Shown here: piece after piece, positions 16,728 to 26,077 of the stretch
Position numbering within the stretch: position 1 is the first letter of the stretch
How the letters are laid out: every line of letters begins with the position of its first letter
Assembly: GCA_017304655.1 (NCBI GenBank)
Contig: JAFKLY010000003.1
Location: 372,001-436,000, forward strand
Direction: 5' to 3'
Source of the DNA: Sphingomonas sp.
GTDB lineage: Bacteria; Pseudomonadota; Alphaproteobacteria; Sphingomonadales; Sphingomonadaceae
Length of the DNA stretch: 64,000 bases
Position numbers and translations under genes: made by a program
The notes under the pieces: generated by a model
Database searches by the model: none
What the model was told of the DNA's origin: nothing
Seen by the model: only the letters and a program-made list of their open reading frames with translations

Positions 16728-18079
16728 CAAATCAGAAGAGGATGATGAGTGGCATGACAATTCGTGGCGCCTGGATAATCCTGCCCGTTGCCCTCACCCT
16801 CGCCGGGTGCGGCGGACTTGGCGGAAAGAAGGGCGGGCCCAAGACGCCGGTCTTTGGACAACGCAGCTCGATCCTCAGCGGCACCGAAGTGGTGAAGGCC
16901 GACGAGACGGTCGCATCAATGCCCGTTTCCCTCCCCGCTGCCGAAGCAAACACGGACTGGGTGCAGTCGGGTGGCATCCCGTCCAAGGCGATCGGCCATG
17001 TCGCTCTGGGCGCCGGCACGCAGGAGGTGTGGACGGGATCCATCACCGGCGGCAGCACGCGCACCCGGCTCGCGTCCGCGCCCGTCGTCGCGGCCGGCAA
17101 GCTCTATGTCATCGACACCGAAGCGGTCGTGCATGCCTTCGATGCCAAGACCGGCCAGCGGCTGTGGACCTCCAGCGTCCGCGCCAAGGACGATCAGGGC
17201 AAGGTGCAGTTCGGCGGCGGCGTGAGCGTCGAGGGCGACCGCCTCTATGCCACTACCGGCATCGGTGACGTCGCCGCGCTGAAGGCTACGGACGGCTCGA
17301 TCGTCTGGAAAGTCCGGCCAGGCGGCCCGCTGCGCGGATCGCCGACGATCTTCAACGGCAACGTCTATGTGATGAGCCAGGACAACCAGCTCTTCGCCCT
17401 CGGCGAGACCGATGGCGCGGTGATCTGGCAGGATGCCGGCACGCTGCAATCGACCGGCGTGTTCGGCGTCGCCGCACCGTCGGCCGCGCAGGGATCCGTG
17501 ATCGCAGGCTATAGCTCGGGCGAACTGACCGCCTATCGCTACGAGAATGGCCGCGCGCTCTGGGGCGACGCCCTCAGCCGCACCAGCATCTCGACCTCGG
17601 TCGCCACGCTGACCGACATCGATGCAGACCCCGTGATTGACCGGGGCCGCGTGTTCGCAATCGGCGAAGGCGGCCGCATGGCCTCCTACGAGCTGCTGAG
17701 CGGACAGCGCCTGTGGGAGCTGAACATAGGCGGCGTCGCGACCCCGCTGGTCGTTGGCGACTGGGTGTTCGTCGTTACCGACAAGGCGCGGCTGTTCTGC
17801 ATCACCCGCGCGACGGGCAAAGTGCGCTGGATCAGCGACCTGCCGGCCTGGAAGAAGCCCAAGAAGAAGACCGGCTCGATCCGTTGGCACGGACCTGTGC
17901 TGGCCGGCAACAAGCTGATCCTCGTTTCGACCGAGGGCGCGGTGGTCTTTGCCGATCCCACCAATGGCGCCGTGCAGTCCGAGCGGGAAGTGAGCGACGG
18001 GCTGTCGCTCTCCCCCGTGGTGGCCGACAACATGCTCTATCTGCTGAGCGACAACGGCCGCATTCTCGCCTATCGCTGA
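16724..18079 (+). CDS. bamB: BamB, outer-membrane protein assembly lipoprotein
   Basis: The 451-residue protein has a lipoprotein signal (VALTLAGCGG, lipid on Cys about residue 28) and a beta-propeller built from PQQ-like repeats such as GKLYVIDTEAVVHAFDAKTG and NVYVMSQDNQLFALGETDG. BamB is a scaffold of the BAM complex that inserts beta-barrels in the outer membrane. The start overlaps the YfgM-like stop (ATGA); an internal ATG ten codons on would also keep the signal. Confidence 0.93.
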   Translation: MTNQKRMMSGMTIRGAWIILPVALTLAGCGGLGGKKGGPKTPVFGQRSSILSGTEVVKADETVASMPVSLPAAEANTDWVQSGGIPSKAIGHVALGAGTQEVWTGSITGGSTRTRLASAPVVAAGKLYVIDTEAVVHAFDAKTGQRLWTSSVRAKDDQGKVQFGGGVSVEGDRLYATTGIGDVAALKATDGSIVWKVRPGGPLRGSPTIFNGNVYVMSQDNQLFALGETDGAVIWQDAGTLQSTGVFGVAAPSAAQGSVIAGYSSGELTAYRYENGRALWGDALSRTSISTSVATLTDIDADPVIDRGRVFAIGEGGRMASYELLSGQRLWELNIGGVATPLVVGDWVFVVTDKARLFCITRATGKVRWISDLPAWKKPKKKTGSIRWHGPVLAGNKLILVSTEGAVVFADPTNGAVQSEREVSDGLSLSPVVADNMLYLLSDNGRILAYR

Positions 18080-18127
18080 CCCTGTTACGGTCAGATTTGG
18101 CGTCCGCGCCGATATAGTGATAACAGC

Positions 18128-18160
18128 CGGGCGCCCGCAGCTGCGGGCGCCCGTTCTTTT
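18128..18160 (+). terminator. Strong terminator/attenuator between bamB and der
   Basis: A perfect 26-bp palindrome (arms CGGGCGCCCGCAG and CTGCGGGCGCCCG, 18128-18153) is followed by TTCTTTTT. It lies 49 bp after bamB and ends only 29 bp before the der ATG, leaving very little room for a der promoter downstream of it. Confidence 0.85.
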
Positions 18161-18182
18161 TCCGTTAGGACCGTTTTTCCAG

Positions 18183-19559
18183 ATGCTCCCCGTTGTCGCC
18201 ATTGTCGGCCGGCCCAATGTCGGCAAGTCCACCCTGTTCAACCGGCTGGTGGGCAAGAAGCTCGCGCTGGTCGACGATCGGCCCGGCGTGACGCGTGACC
18301 GGCGCGAGGGCGATGCCGAGCTGCTCGGCCTCAAGTTCCGCATCGTCGACACCGCCGGTTTCGAGGAGGACGATCCCCAGACCCTGCCGGGCCGGATGCG
18401 CGCGCAGACCGAAATGGCCGTGCAGGGCGCCGCCGTCGCGCTGTTCATGATCGACGCGCGCGCCGGCATCACTCCGCTCGATGAGCACATCGCCCGTTGG
18501 CTGCGCGCCGGCAACACGCCGGTCGTTCTGCTCGCCAACAAGGCGGAGGGTGCCGCCGCTGAACCGGGCGTGATGGAAGCCTATTCGCTCGGCTTCGGCG
18601 AGCCGGTGGCGGTCTCCGCCGAGCATGGCCTGGGTCTGGCGGACCTGTTCCAGGCGATCCTGCCCCATGTCGACGAGGACGAAGAGCCGGAGGAAGCGTT
18701 CGACGAAGAGGATGAGGAGGCGATGGAAAACGCGCCGCTCAAACTCGCCGTCGTCGGTCGACCCAATGCCGGCAAATCGACCCTGATCAACCGCATTCTC
18801 GGGCAGGACCGGCTCATTACCGGCCCGGAAGCGGGCATTACGCGCGACAGCATTGCCGTGGATTGGGTGTGGCACGCGCCGGACGGGCGCGAGCGCCCGG
18901 TGAGGCTGATCGACACCGCCGGTATGCGCAAGCGTGCCAAGGTACAGGACAAGCTGGAGAAGCTCTCCGTCGCCGATGCGTTGCACGCCGTCGATTTCGC
19001 CGAGGTGGTCGTCCTGCTGCTCGATGCGACGCTGGGGCTGGAAGCGCAGGACCTCAAGATCGCCGACAAGGTGCTGAGCGAAGGCCGCGCGCTGGTCATC
19101 GCGCTCAACAAGTGGGACGTGGCGGAGAATGGCTCGTCGCTCTACCAGGGTGTGCGCAAGGCGCTCGACGAGGGACTGGCGCAGGTGCGCGGCGTGCCGC
19201 TGCTCACCGTCTCCGGCGCCACCGGCAAGGGCATCAACGACCTGATCAACGCCGCCTTCGAGACACGCACGCGCTGGTCGCGCCGTGTGCCGACCGCGCT
19301 GCTCAACCGCTGGTTCGACGGCGCGCTGGAGGCCAATCCGCCGCCGGCGCCGGGCGGACGGCGCATCAAGCTACGCTACATCACGCAGGCGCGGAGCCGG
19401 CCGCCCACGTTCGTCGTGTTCGGCACGCGGCTCGAAGAATTGCCGGAGAGCTACAGTCGCTATCTGGTCAATGGCCTGCGACGGGAGCTGGACTTCTCCG
19501 GCGTGCCGATCCGCCTCAACCTGCGCAGCGCGCGCAATCCCTATGCCCGGAAAGACTGA
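18183..19559 (+). CDS. der: Der (EngA), ribosome-assembly double GTPase
   Basis: The ATG at 18183 gives MLPVVAIVGRPNVGKSTLFN, the family N-terminus; an upstream in-frame start at 18117 would run through the terminator stem and is rejected. The 458-residue protein has two G domains (P-loops GRPNVGKS and GRPNAGKS; NKAE/NKWD specificity motifs) separated by an acidic linker rich in Glu/Asp, and a C-terminal KH-like domain. It acts in 50S ribosome maturation. Confidence 0.97.
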   Translation: MLPVVAIVGRPNVGKSTLFNRLVGKKLALVDDRPGVTRDRREGDAELLGLKFRIVDTAGFEEDDPQTLPGRMRAQTEMAVQGAAVALFMIDARAGITPLDEHIARWLRAGNTPVVLLANKAEGAAAEPGVMEAYSLGFGEPVAVSAEHGLGLADLFQAILPHVDEDEEPEEAFDEEDEEAMENAPLKLAVVGRPNAGKSTLINRILGQDRLITGPEAGITRDSIAVDWVWHAPDGRERPVRLIDTAGMRKRAKVQDKLEKLSVADALHAVDFAEVVVLLLDATLGLEAQDLKIADKVLSEGRALVIALNKWDVAENGSSLYQGVRKALDEGLAQVRGVPLLTVSGATGKGINDLINAAFETRTRWSRRVPTALLNRWFDGALEANPPPAPGGRRIKLRYITQARSRPPTFVVFGTRLEELPESYSRYLVNGLRRELDFSGVPIRLNLRSARNPYARKD

Positions 19560-19770
19560 GCCGCAGCGGATCGACACGCGCGGCCTCAAATGCCCCTGGC
19601 CGGTGCTGCGCGCGGCGCGAGCCATGCGGGATCAGGAAGCCGTGCTGCTGCTGGCGGACGATCCGGTTGCCCTGATCGACGTGCCTGCCCTCGCCGCTGC
19701 GCATGGCTGGCGCGTGGAGCTGCGGGCGTTGCCCGGCCATGCCGAATTCCTGCTGACGAAACCGGTCTAG
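19543..19770 (+). CDS. TusA/SirA-family sulfur carrier protein
   Basis: The 75-residue protein contains the family signature DTRGLKCPWPVLRAARAM with the sulfur-carrying Cys in LKCPWP. TusA-type proteins pass persulfide sulfur, for example to tRNA thiolation or molybdenum cofactor pathways. The ATG lies inside the end of der (17-bp overlap), so the two are probably co-translated. A longer ORF in the same frame starting inside der is not credible. Confidence 0.85.
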   Translation: MPGKTEPQRIDTRGLKCPWPVLRAARAMRDQEAVLLLADDPVALIDVPALAAAHGWRVELRALPGHAEFLLTKPV

Positions 19771-20081
19771 GGCCTGACCGGGCACGATCGTCCAACAGCG
19801 CGCCCAACGTCGGAAGTTCACGAAGTTCACGCCACGGGGGGCATGAACTTCCGCTTCCCTCACCTTTCGCGGACCGCTGGAAAGACGGACGCGCAAGCCC
19901 CACCCGCCAAGCCTGTGTCGCGCGGGGCCTTGCAATAAAATCATGAGAAAGAGCCGCATCGCGACTGATCTGCCATGATGCGAGGGATGTAGGACAGGGG
20001 AAAACTGAACATTAAGCCCGTTTTTACAGGACGGTCTCATAATCGCTGACTGCAAGCAGCAAAACCGATTGGGCCGAAGTC
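19771..20081. other. Intergenic region with a repeated GAAGTTCACG element
   Basis: This 311-bp gap has no convincing gene. At 19812-19852 a tandem GGAAGTTCA-CGAAGTTCAC is followed by the inverted copy TGAACTTCC (GGAAGTTCA at 19812-19820, TGAACTTCC at 19844-19852, 23-nt spacer). Similar short repeats occur, from memory, in other sphingomonad intergenic regions. The rest (19853-20081) holds the presumed promoter of the Hpt gene; no clear -35/-10 pair was found. Confidence 0.5.
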
Positions 20082-20546
20082 ATGTCAATTTATTACGCCA
20101 CCCCGCTCGTGAACGAGGCGGAGCTTGCTCAGGCCAAGGCCGTGCTCGGGCCCGGGCTGACGCGTATCCTGAGCTATTTCCGTGACGATGGCGCCAAGTC
20201 GATCGTGATGATCGAGGAAGCGCTTGCCGAGCAAAATGCGGCTGGGCTGGTGATCCCGGCGCACACGCTCAAGGGCGAGTCACGGCAGTTTGGCGCCCGC
20301 CGTCTGGCCGAACTGGCCGAAGCGATCGAGATGACGGCGCGGCGTTGCATCGAGCAGCACAGCGATCCGGCAGAAATCGCCGGAGAAGTCGCGATGCTGC
20401 GCGGCTGCTTCGTGGAGACGCTTGCGCTGCTGGAAGCCGCCGTTCCCCCCGCGCCCCAGCCCGGGCCGACCTCCTTCAGCCCGGCCGCCCCGCGCCAGGC
20501 CCCCTCTGCCAGCACACCACGCACCTTCGGCCGCCGCATCGGCTGA
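20082..20546 (+). CDS. Hpt-domain phosphotransfer protein
   Basis: The 154-residue protein has a four-helix Hpt domain with the phospho-accepting His61 in PAHTLKGESRQFGARRLAEL. The C-terminal ~40 residues are Pro/Ala-rich and probably unstructured. It would relay phosphate between a hybrid kinase and a response regulator; neither partner is encoded nearby, so its pathway is unknown. The AHxLKGxSxxxGAxxL signature is unambiguous. Confidence 0.88.
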   Translation: MSIYYATPLVNEAELAQAKAVLGPGLTRILSYFRDDGAKSIVMIEEALAEQNAAGLVIPAHTLKGESRQFGARRLAELAEAIEMTARRCIEQHSDPAEIAGEVAMLRGCFVETLALLEAAVPPAPQPGPTSFSPAAPRQAPSASTPRTFGRRIG

Positions 20547-20688
20547 ACGCACGCCACTGGGCGAAACGCACGCCGAACCTTGCACAATCCGGTGCAGCAA
20601 GACCCGCTTTCCCCTTGCCAGCGGCGCAAAAAATAGGCAGTAAGACATACGAATTTAGACAACGATCTGGCTTGGGAGATGCGCGCGC

Positions 20689-21123
20689 ATGACTGACGGC
20701 AAGGCCGGACGGCTGGACGAGATCATCGCGAGCCATAGCCGCCGCGAAGGTCCGCTGCTGCCGATCCTTCATGATATCCAGGCCGAAATGGGTTATATCA
20801 GCGAGGACGCCAAGCGCCGCATCGCGCAGGCGCTGAACCTGAGCCGCGCCGAAGTGCATGGCGTCGTCAGCTTCTATCACGACTTCCGGTCCGAGCCGCA
20901 CAGCAAGCCCGTGCTGAAGCTGTGCCGCGCCGAAGCCTGCAAGGCGCGCGGCGTGGAATCCCTCGTTGCCGAAGCGACCGCCGCCGCCGGTGAGCGCGTG
21001 GACATCGAAACCATCTATTGCCTCGGCCTGTGCAGCGTCGGCCCCAATGCCATGATCGGCAAGACCGTCCATGCCCGACTCGACACGCCCAAACTGACTG
21101 CCCTGATCAAGGAACTCGCCTGA
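20689..21123 (+). CDS. fdsG: FdsG, NAD+-dependent formate dehydrogenase gamma subunit
   Basis: The 144-residue NuoE-type thioredoxin-like subunit carries a [2Fe-2S] cluster on CRAEACKARG and CLGLCSVGPN. Electrons from formate pass through it toward FMN in FdsB. It is the first gene of a tight operon, its TGA overlapping the fdsB ATG. The 142 bp upstream contain an imperfect inverted repeat TGCAC...GTGCA that could be a regulator site, but this is weak. Confidence 0.93.
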   Translation: MTDGKAGRLDEIIASHSRREGPLLPILHDIQAEMGYISEDAKRRIAQALNLSRAEVHGVVSFYHDFRSEPHSKPVLKLCRAEACKARGVESLVAEATAAAGERVDIETIYCLGLCSVGPNAMIGKTVHARLDTPKLTALIKELA

Positions 21124-22661
21124 TGGTCACTGTTCGCATTTCCGACGACGCGCTGGCGATCGCCTGCGGCGCGGACGATGTGGCCGCTGCTTTCGAGAAG
21201 GCCGGCGCGACCGTCGAGCGCGTCTCGAGCTGGGGCATGCAATGGCTGGAGCCGCTGGTCGAGATTGACGGCAAGGGCTTTGGCCCGGCCACCCCGGCCG
21301 ACGTCGCGGCGATCCTGGATGGATCCTCCATGCTCGCAATCGGCGCGATCGAGTCGCACCCCTATATCGCCAGCCAGCAGCGCCTGACCTTCGCGCGCGC
21401 CGGCAAGACGCGGCCCACGGACCTGGGCGATTATGAAGCGACGGGTGGCTGGAAAGGCCTCGCCCGCGCGAAGCAGATCGGCGCGGAAGCCACGGTCGAG
21501 GAAGTGCTCGCGTCCGGCCTGCGCGGCCGTGGCGGTGCGGGGTTCCCCACCGGCATCAAGTGGCGCACCGTGGCAGCGGCCAAGGCCGACCAGAAATATA
21601 TCGTCTGCAATGCCGACGAAGGCGACAGCGCGACCTTTGCCGACCGCATGGTGATGGAAGGCGATCCCTACATGCTCATCGAGGGCATGGCGATCGCGGG
21701 CTTCGCGACCGGCGCGACGCGCGGCTACATCTATGTCCGCTCGGAATATCCGCATGCCATCGCGAAGCTGGAAGAGGCGATCCGCAAGAGCGCGCACCTC
21801 CTCCACCCCTTCGTGCTGGAAGTGCGCGAGGGTGCTGGTGCCTATGTGTGCGGCGAGGAAACATCGCTGCTGAACAGCCTGGAAGGCAAGCGGGGCGAAG
21901 TGCGGGCCAAGCCGCCTATCCCGGCGCTGGTCGGCCTGTTCGGTCGCCCCACGATCGTCAATAATGTCCTGTCGCTGGCGGCCGTGCCTTACATCTTGTC
22001 TGAAGGCGCCAAGGCCTATGCCGACTTCGGCATGGGGCGCTCGCGCGGCACGATGCCGATCCAGTTGGCCGGCAACATCAAGCATGGCGGCCTGTACGAG
22101 ACCGCATTCGGCATCACGCTGGGCGCGCTGGTCAACGAGATTGGCGGCGGCACGCAGAGCGGCAAGCCGGTGAAGGGCGTGCAGGTCGGCGGCCCGCTGG
22201 GCGCTTATCTCCACCCCGACCAGTTCGACATTCCCTTCGACTATGAGGCTTATGCCGCGGTTGATGCGCTGATCGGCCATGGTGGCATCACCGTGTTCGA
22301 CGAGGATGCGGATATGGCTGGCATGGCGCGCTTCGCCATGGAGTTCTGCGCGGTGGAAAGCTGCGGCAAGTGCACGCCCTGCCGCATCGGCTCCACACGC
22401 GGCAAGGAACTGATCGACCGCATCCTGGAGCGCGCACCGCGCGGCCGCGACACGGTCGAGACGCTGCCGCAGATCCACAACGCGCCGCAAAGCGCGCGCA
22501 GCCTGGACGATGAGATCACGCTGCTCGAAGACCTGTGCGAGACGATGAAGTTCGGCTCGCTCTGCGCGCTCGGCGGGTTCACGCCCTATCCGGTGCTCAG
22601 TGCCCTCAAGCACTGGCCTGCCGATTTCGGCGTCGTCAGGGTGCCGGAGGCCGCCGAATAA
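21123..22661 (+). CDS. fdsB: FdsB, formate dehydrogenase beta subunit (FMN, NAD+ reduction)
   Basis: The ATG at 21123 overlaps the fdsG stop and gives a 512-residue NuoF-type protein. It has GLRGRGGAGFPTGIKWRTV for FMN/NAD binding and ESCGKCTPCRIGSTRGKELI for the [4Fe-4S] cluster. It transfers electrons to NAD+ in the cytoplasm. A longer reading starting within fdsG is rejected because fdsG is clearly coding in another frame. Confidence 0.95.
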   Translation: MVTVRISDDALAIACGADDVAAAFEKAGATVERVSSWGMQWLEPLVEIDGKGFGPATPADVAAILDGSSMLAIGAIESHPYIASQQRLTFARAGKTRPTDLGDYEATGGWKGLARAKQIGAEATVEEVLASGLRGRGGAGFPTGIKWRTVAAAKADQKYIVCNADEGDSATFADRMVMEGDPYMLIEGMAIAGFATGATRGYIYVRSEYPHAIAKLEEAIRKSAHLLHPFVLEVREGAGAYVCGEETSLLNSLEGKRGEVRAKPPIPALVGLFGRPTIVNNVLSLAAVPYILSEGAKAYADFGMGRSRGTMPIQLAGNIKHGGLYETAFGITLGALVNEIGGGTQSGKPVKGVQVGGPLGAYLHPDQFDIPFDYEAYAAVDALIGHGGITVFDEDADMAGMARFAMEFCAVESCGKCTPCRIGSTRGKELIDRILERAPRGRDTVETLPQIHNAPQSARSLDDEITLLEDLCETMKFGSLCALGGFTPYPVLSALKHWPADFGVVRVPEAAE

Positions 22662-23227
22662 TGAGCTGCTGCGCCGGCCTGCTCGGGATCAATCGCAGCG
22701 CCGTTCTCGGCGCGGTGATTGCTGGCGGCAAGTCGACGCGCTTTGGCAGCGACAAGGCGCTGGCCCGGCTGCGCGGACGCACGCTCATCGATCAGGTGGC
22801 CGAGACGCTGGCGACGCAGACCGCCGATCTGGTGGTCGTCGGCCGCGAACATGCCGGCTTGCGGCACCTGTCGGATCAACCCCGGCCCGACCTCGGCCCG
22901 CTCGGCGGGATCGCCGCGGCGCTGATCGAGGCCAATGCCCGTGGCTATGCAGCAGTGCTGACCGCGCCTTGCGATGCGTACGACCTGCCGGCCGATCTGC
23001 TCGGACAGCTCTTCCCCTACCCCGCCTATGTCGCGAGCCTGCCGGTGATCGGCCTTTGGCCCGCCTGGGCGGCCGACCACGCGCTCGCCCTGCTCGCGAG
23101 CGACGAGGTGCATTCCATCAAGGGTTTCGCGCAGCGCATCTCCGCGCGCGCCGTGCAATTGCCGCGCGAACCTGCTAATATCAACACTGCTGCTGACCTG
23201 GAGAGAGTTGAACGCCATGGGCTATGA
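22661..23227 (+). CDS. mobA: MobA, molybdenum cofactor guanylyltransferase
   Basis: The 188-residue protein shows the nucleotidyltransferase start LGAVIAGGKSTRFGSDKALA and the LTAPCDAYDLPADL and NINTAADL segments of MobA. It converts Mo-molybdopterin to the bis-MGD form used by FdsA. It starts on the last base of the fdsB stop and overlaps fdsA by 11 bp. Its insertion between fdsB and fdsA is unusual compared with the fdsGBACD order. Confidence 0.93.
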   Translation: MSCCAGLLGINRSAVLGAVIAGGKSTRFGSDKALARLRGRTLIDQVAETLATQTADLVVVGREHAGLRHLSDQPRPDLGPLGGIAAALIEANARGYAAVLTAPCDAYDLPADLLGQLFPYPAYVASLPVIGLWPAWAADHALALLASDEVHSIKGFAQRISARAVQLPREPANINTAADLERVERHGL

Positions 23228-26072
23228 ACCTCAGGCCGATTTCGGCACGCCCGCCTCCAATTCCGAGACGCTGGTCACGCTGACCATCGACGGGCGCTCG
23301 GTGACCGTTCCCGAAGGCACGAGCGTGATGCGCGCGGCTGCAGAATGCGGCGGCTCGATCCCCAAGTTGTGCGCGACGGACAGCGTGAAGAGCTTCGGCT
23401 CCTGCCGCCTCTGCCTGGTCGAGGTCGACGGGATGCGCGGTACGCCCGCCTCCTGCACCACGCCGGTCGCCCAGGGCATGAACGTGCATACCCAGACCCC
23501 GCGCCTGCAGAAGCTGCGCAAGGGCGTGATGGAGCTGTACATCTCCGATCACCCGCTCGACTGCCTGACCTGCTCGGACAATGGCGACTGCGAGTTGCAG
23601 GACAATGCCGCCGCCGTGGGCCTGCGCGACGTGCGCTACGGATACTCGGGCGAAAATCATCTCGGCCTCGCCACCGACACGTCGAACCCCTATTTCGATT
23701 TCGATCCCTCCAAGTGCATCGCCTGCTCGCGCTGCGTGCGCGCCTGTGACGAAGTCCAGGGCACTCTGGCGCTGACCATCGAAGGGCGCGGCTTCGGCTC
23801 GAAGGTCTCCGCCGGCCTCGCCAGCGACGATTTCCTCTCCTCCGAGTGCGTCTCCTGCGGTGCCTGCGTGCAAGCCTGCCCGACCGCAACGCTCCAGGAA
23901 AAGACGATGAAGGAGATCGGCAAGCCCGAGCGCGCCGTCGTCACAACTTGCGCTTATTGCGGCGTTGGCTGCACCTTCCGCGCGGAAATGCGCGGCGAGC
24001 AACTCGTGCGCATGGTTCCCTGGAAGGATGGCAAAGCCAATCGCGGCCACAGCTGCGTGAAGGGCCGCTTCGCCTGGGGCTATGCCAATCATCAGGACCG
24101 CATCACCAAGCCGATGATCCGCAAGAGCGTAGACGATCCCTGGCAGGAAGTGAGCTGGGATGAGGCGATCAGCTATGCCGCTTCCGAGCTGAAGCGCATC
24201 AAGGCCGCCCATGGCGCCCGCGCGCTGGGCGGCATCACGTCCTCGCGCTGCACCAATGAGGAAACCTTCCTCGTCCAGAAGCTGATCCGTGCCGGCTTCG
24301 GCGCGAACAACGTCGATACCTGCGCGCGCGTCTGCCACTCGCCGACGGGTTATGGCCTGAGCCAGGCGTTCGGTACGTCAGCCGGCACGCAGGATTTCGA
24401 CAGCGTGATGGACAGCGACGTCATCATCGTGATCGGCGCGAACCCAACGGACGGGCACCCTGTGTTCGGCAGCCGCATGAAGCGCCGCCTGCGCGAGGGC
24501 GCGAAGCTGATCGTCATCGATCCGCGCCGCATCGACCTCGTGCGCTCGCCGCACATCCAGGCCGATCACCATCTGGCACTGCAGCCGGGCACCAACGTGG
24601 CCGTGCTCACCTCCATCGCGCACGTGATCGTGACCGAGGGACTGGCCGACGAGGCGTTCATCAAGGAACGCTGCGACTGGGACGAATATCAGGACTGGGC
24701 GCGCTTCGTCTCCCAGCCGGAGAACAGCCCCGAGACGCTGGAAGCGGTGACTCGCGTGCCCGCCGGCGAGATCCGCGCGGCCGCCCGCCTGTTCGCCACC
24801 GGCGGCAATGGCGCAATCTATTATGGCCTCGGCGTCACCGAGCACAGCCAGGGCAGCTCGACCGTGCTCGCCATCGCCAATCTTGCGATGGTGACCGGCA
24901 ATATCGGCCGTCGCGGTGTGGGCGTGAACCCGCTGCGCGGCCAGAACAATGTGCAGGGCTCCTGCGACATGGGCAGCTTCCCGCATGAGCTGTCGGGCTA
25001 TCGCCACATCTCGGACGAGGCGACCCGCAAGCTGTTCGAGGCGGACTGGGGCGTCAGCCTCGATCCCGAGCCCGGCCTGCGCATTCCCAACATGCTGGAC
25101 GCGGCTGTCGACGGTTCGTTCCGCGCCATCTACATCCAGGGCGAGGACATTCTCCAGTCCGATCCCAACACCCATCATGTCGCTGCCGGCCTGAAGGCCA
25201 TGGAGTGCGTGATCGTGCAGGACCTGTTCCTGAACGAAACCGCCAACTATGCGCACATCTTCCTGCCCGGCTCGACCTTCCTGGAGAAGGACGGCACCTT
25301 CACCAATGCCGAGCGGCGTATCCAGCCGGTCCGCAAGGTGATGGAACCGGCCAATGGCTATGGCGACTGGGAAATCACCCAGCTGCTCGCCAATGCCATG
25401 GACCTGGGCTGGACCTACACCCACCCGAGCGAAGTGCTGGACGAGATCGCCCGCCTGACCCCGACCTTCACCGGCGTCAACTGGGAGCGTCTGGAGCGCG
25501 AGGGATCGCTGCAGTGGCCGGTCAACGAGAAGTTCCCGGACGGCTCGCCGATCATGCATGTCGACGGCTTCGTGCGTGGCAAGGGCCGCTTCGTCGTCAC
25601 GGACTATATCCCGACCGACGAGAAGACCGGCCCGCGCTATCCGCTGCTGCTCACCACCGGGCGCATCCTCAGCCAGTATAATGTCGGCGCGCAGACCCGC
25701 CGCACGGCAAATACGGCCTGGCACCCGGAAGACCTGCTGGAGATCCACCCGACCGACGCTGAAAATCGCGGCGTGAAGGATGGCGACTGGGTGAAGCTGG
25801 CGAGCCGTACCGGCGAGACCACCCTGCGCGCGCTGGTGACCGATCGCGTGGCGCCGGGCGTGGTCTATACGACCTTCCACCACCCGGCGACGCAGGCCAA
25901 TGTCGTCACCACCGAATATTCGGACTGGGCCACCAATTGCCCCGAATATAAGGTGACCGCCGTGCAGATCACGCCCTCCAACGGACCGACCGACTGGCAG
26001 GAAGACTATGCCAGCTGGTCCGAGCGTTCCCGCCGGATCAAGGCCGAAATCACGGCTGAAGCGGCGGAGTAA
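23217..26072 (+). CDS. fdsA: FdsA, molybdenum formate dehydrogenase catalytic subunit
   Basis: The 951-residue protein starts with a [2Fe-2S] domain (GSCRLCLVEVDG), then a His/Cys-type cluster region (LTCSDNGDCELQ), two [4Fe-4S] ferredoxin motifs (CIACSRCVRACDE, CVSCGACVQACPT) and the bis-MGD domain opening with CAYCGVGC. The molybdenum ligand is the Cys in DTCARVCHSPTGYG, not selenocysteine. It oxidises formate to CO2. ATG at 23217 is preferred over TTG at 23208. Confidence 0.96.
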   Translation: MGYEPQADFGTPASNSETLVTLTIDGRSVTVPEGTSVMRAAAECGGSIPKLCATDSVKSFGSCRLCLVEVDGMRGTPASCTTPVAQGMNVHTQTPRLQKLRKGVMELYISDHPLDCLTCSDNGDCELQDNAAAVGLRDVRYGYSGENHLGLATDTSNPYFDFDPSKCIACSRCVRACDEVQGTLALTIEGRGFGSKVSAGLASDDFLSSECVSCGACVQACPTATLQEKTMKEIGKPERAVVTTCAYCGVGCTFRAEMRGEQLVRMVPWKDGKANRGHSCVKGRFAWGYANHQDRITKPMIRKSVDDPWQEVSWDEAISYAASELKRIKAAHGARALGGITSSRCTNEETFLVQKLIRAGFGANNVDTCARVCHSPTGYGLSQAFGTSAGTQDFDSVMDSDVIIVIGANPTDGHPVFGSRMKRRLREGAKLIVIDPRRIDLVRSPHIQADHHLALQPGTNVAVLTSIAHVIVTEGLADEAFIKERCDWDEYQDWARFVSQPENSPETLEAVTRVPAGEIRAAARLFATGGNGAIYYGLGVTEHSQGSSTVLAIANLAMVTGNIGRRGVGVNPLRGQNNVQGSCDMGSFPHELSGYRHISDEATRKLFEADWGVSLDPEPGLRIPNMLDAAVDGSFRAIYIQGEDILQSDPNTHHVAAGLKAMECVIVQDLFLNETANYAHIFLPGSTFLEKDGTFTNAERRIQPVRKVMEPANGYGDWEITQLLANAMDLGWTYTHPSEVLDEIARLTPTFTGVNWERLEREGSLQWPVNEKFPDGSPIMHVDGFVRGKGRFVVTDYIPTDEKTGPRYPLLLTTGRILSQYNVGAQTRRTANTAWHPEDLLEIHPTDAENRGVKDGDWVKLASRTGETTLRALVTDRVAPGVVYTTFHHPATQANVVTTEYSDWATNCPEYKVTAVQITPSNGPTDWQEDYASWSERSRRIKAEITAEAAE

Positions 26073-26077
26073 GCAGT

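Noticed and set aside
21015..22613. A 532-codon frame antisense to fdsB
   Set aside because: fdsB has FMN and iron-sulfur motifs in the other strand; this frame is His/Arg/Ala-rich without domain features.
24378..25883. A 501-codon frame antisense to fdsA
   Set aside because: Shadow of fdsA, which has molybdopterin motifs throughout.
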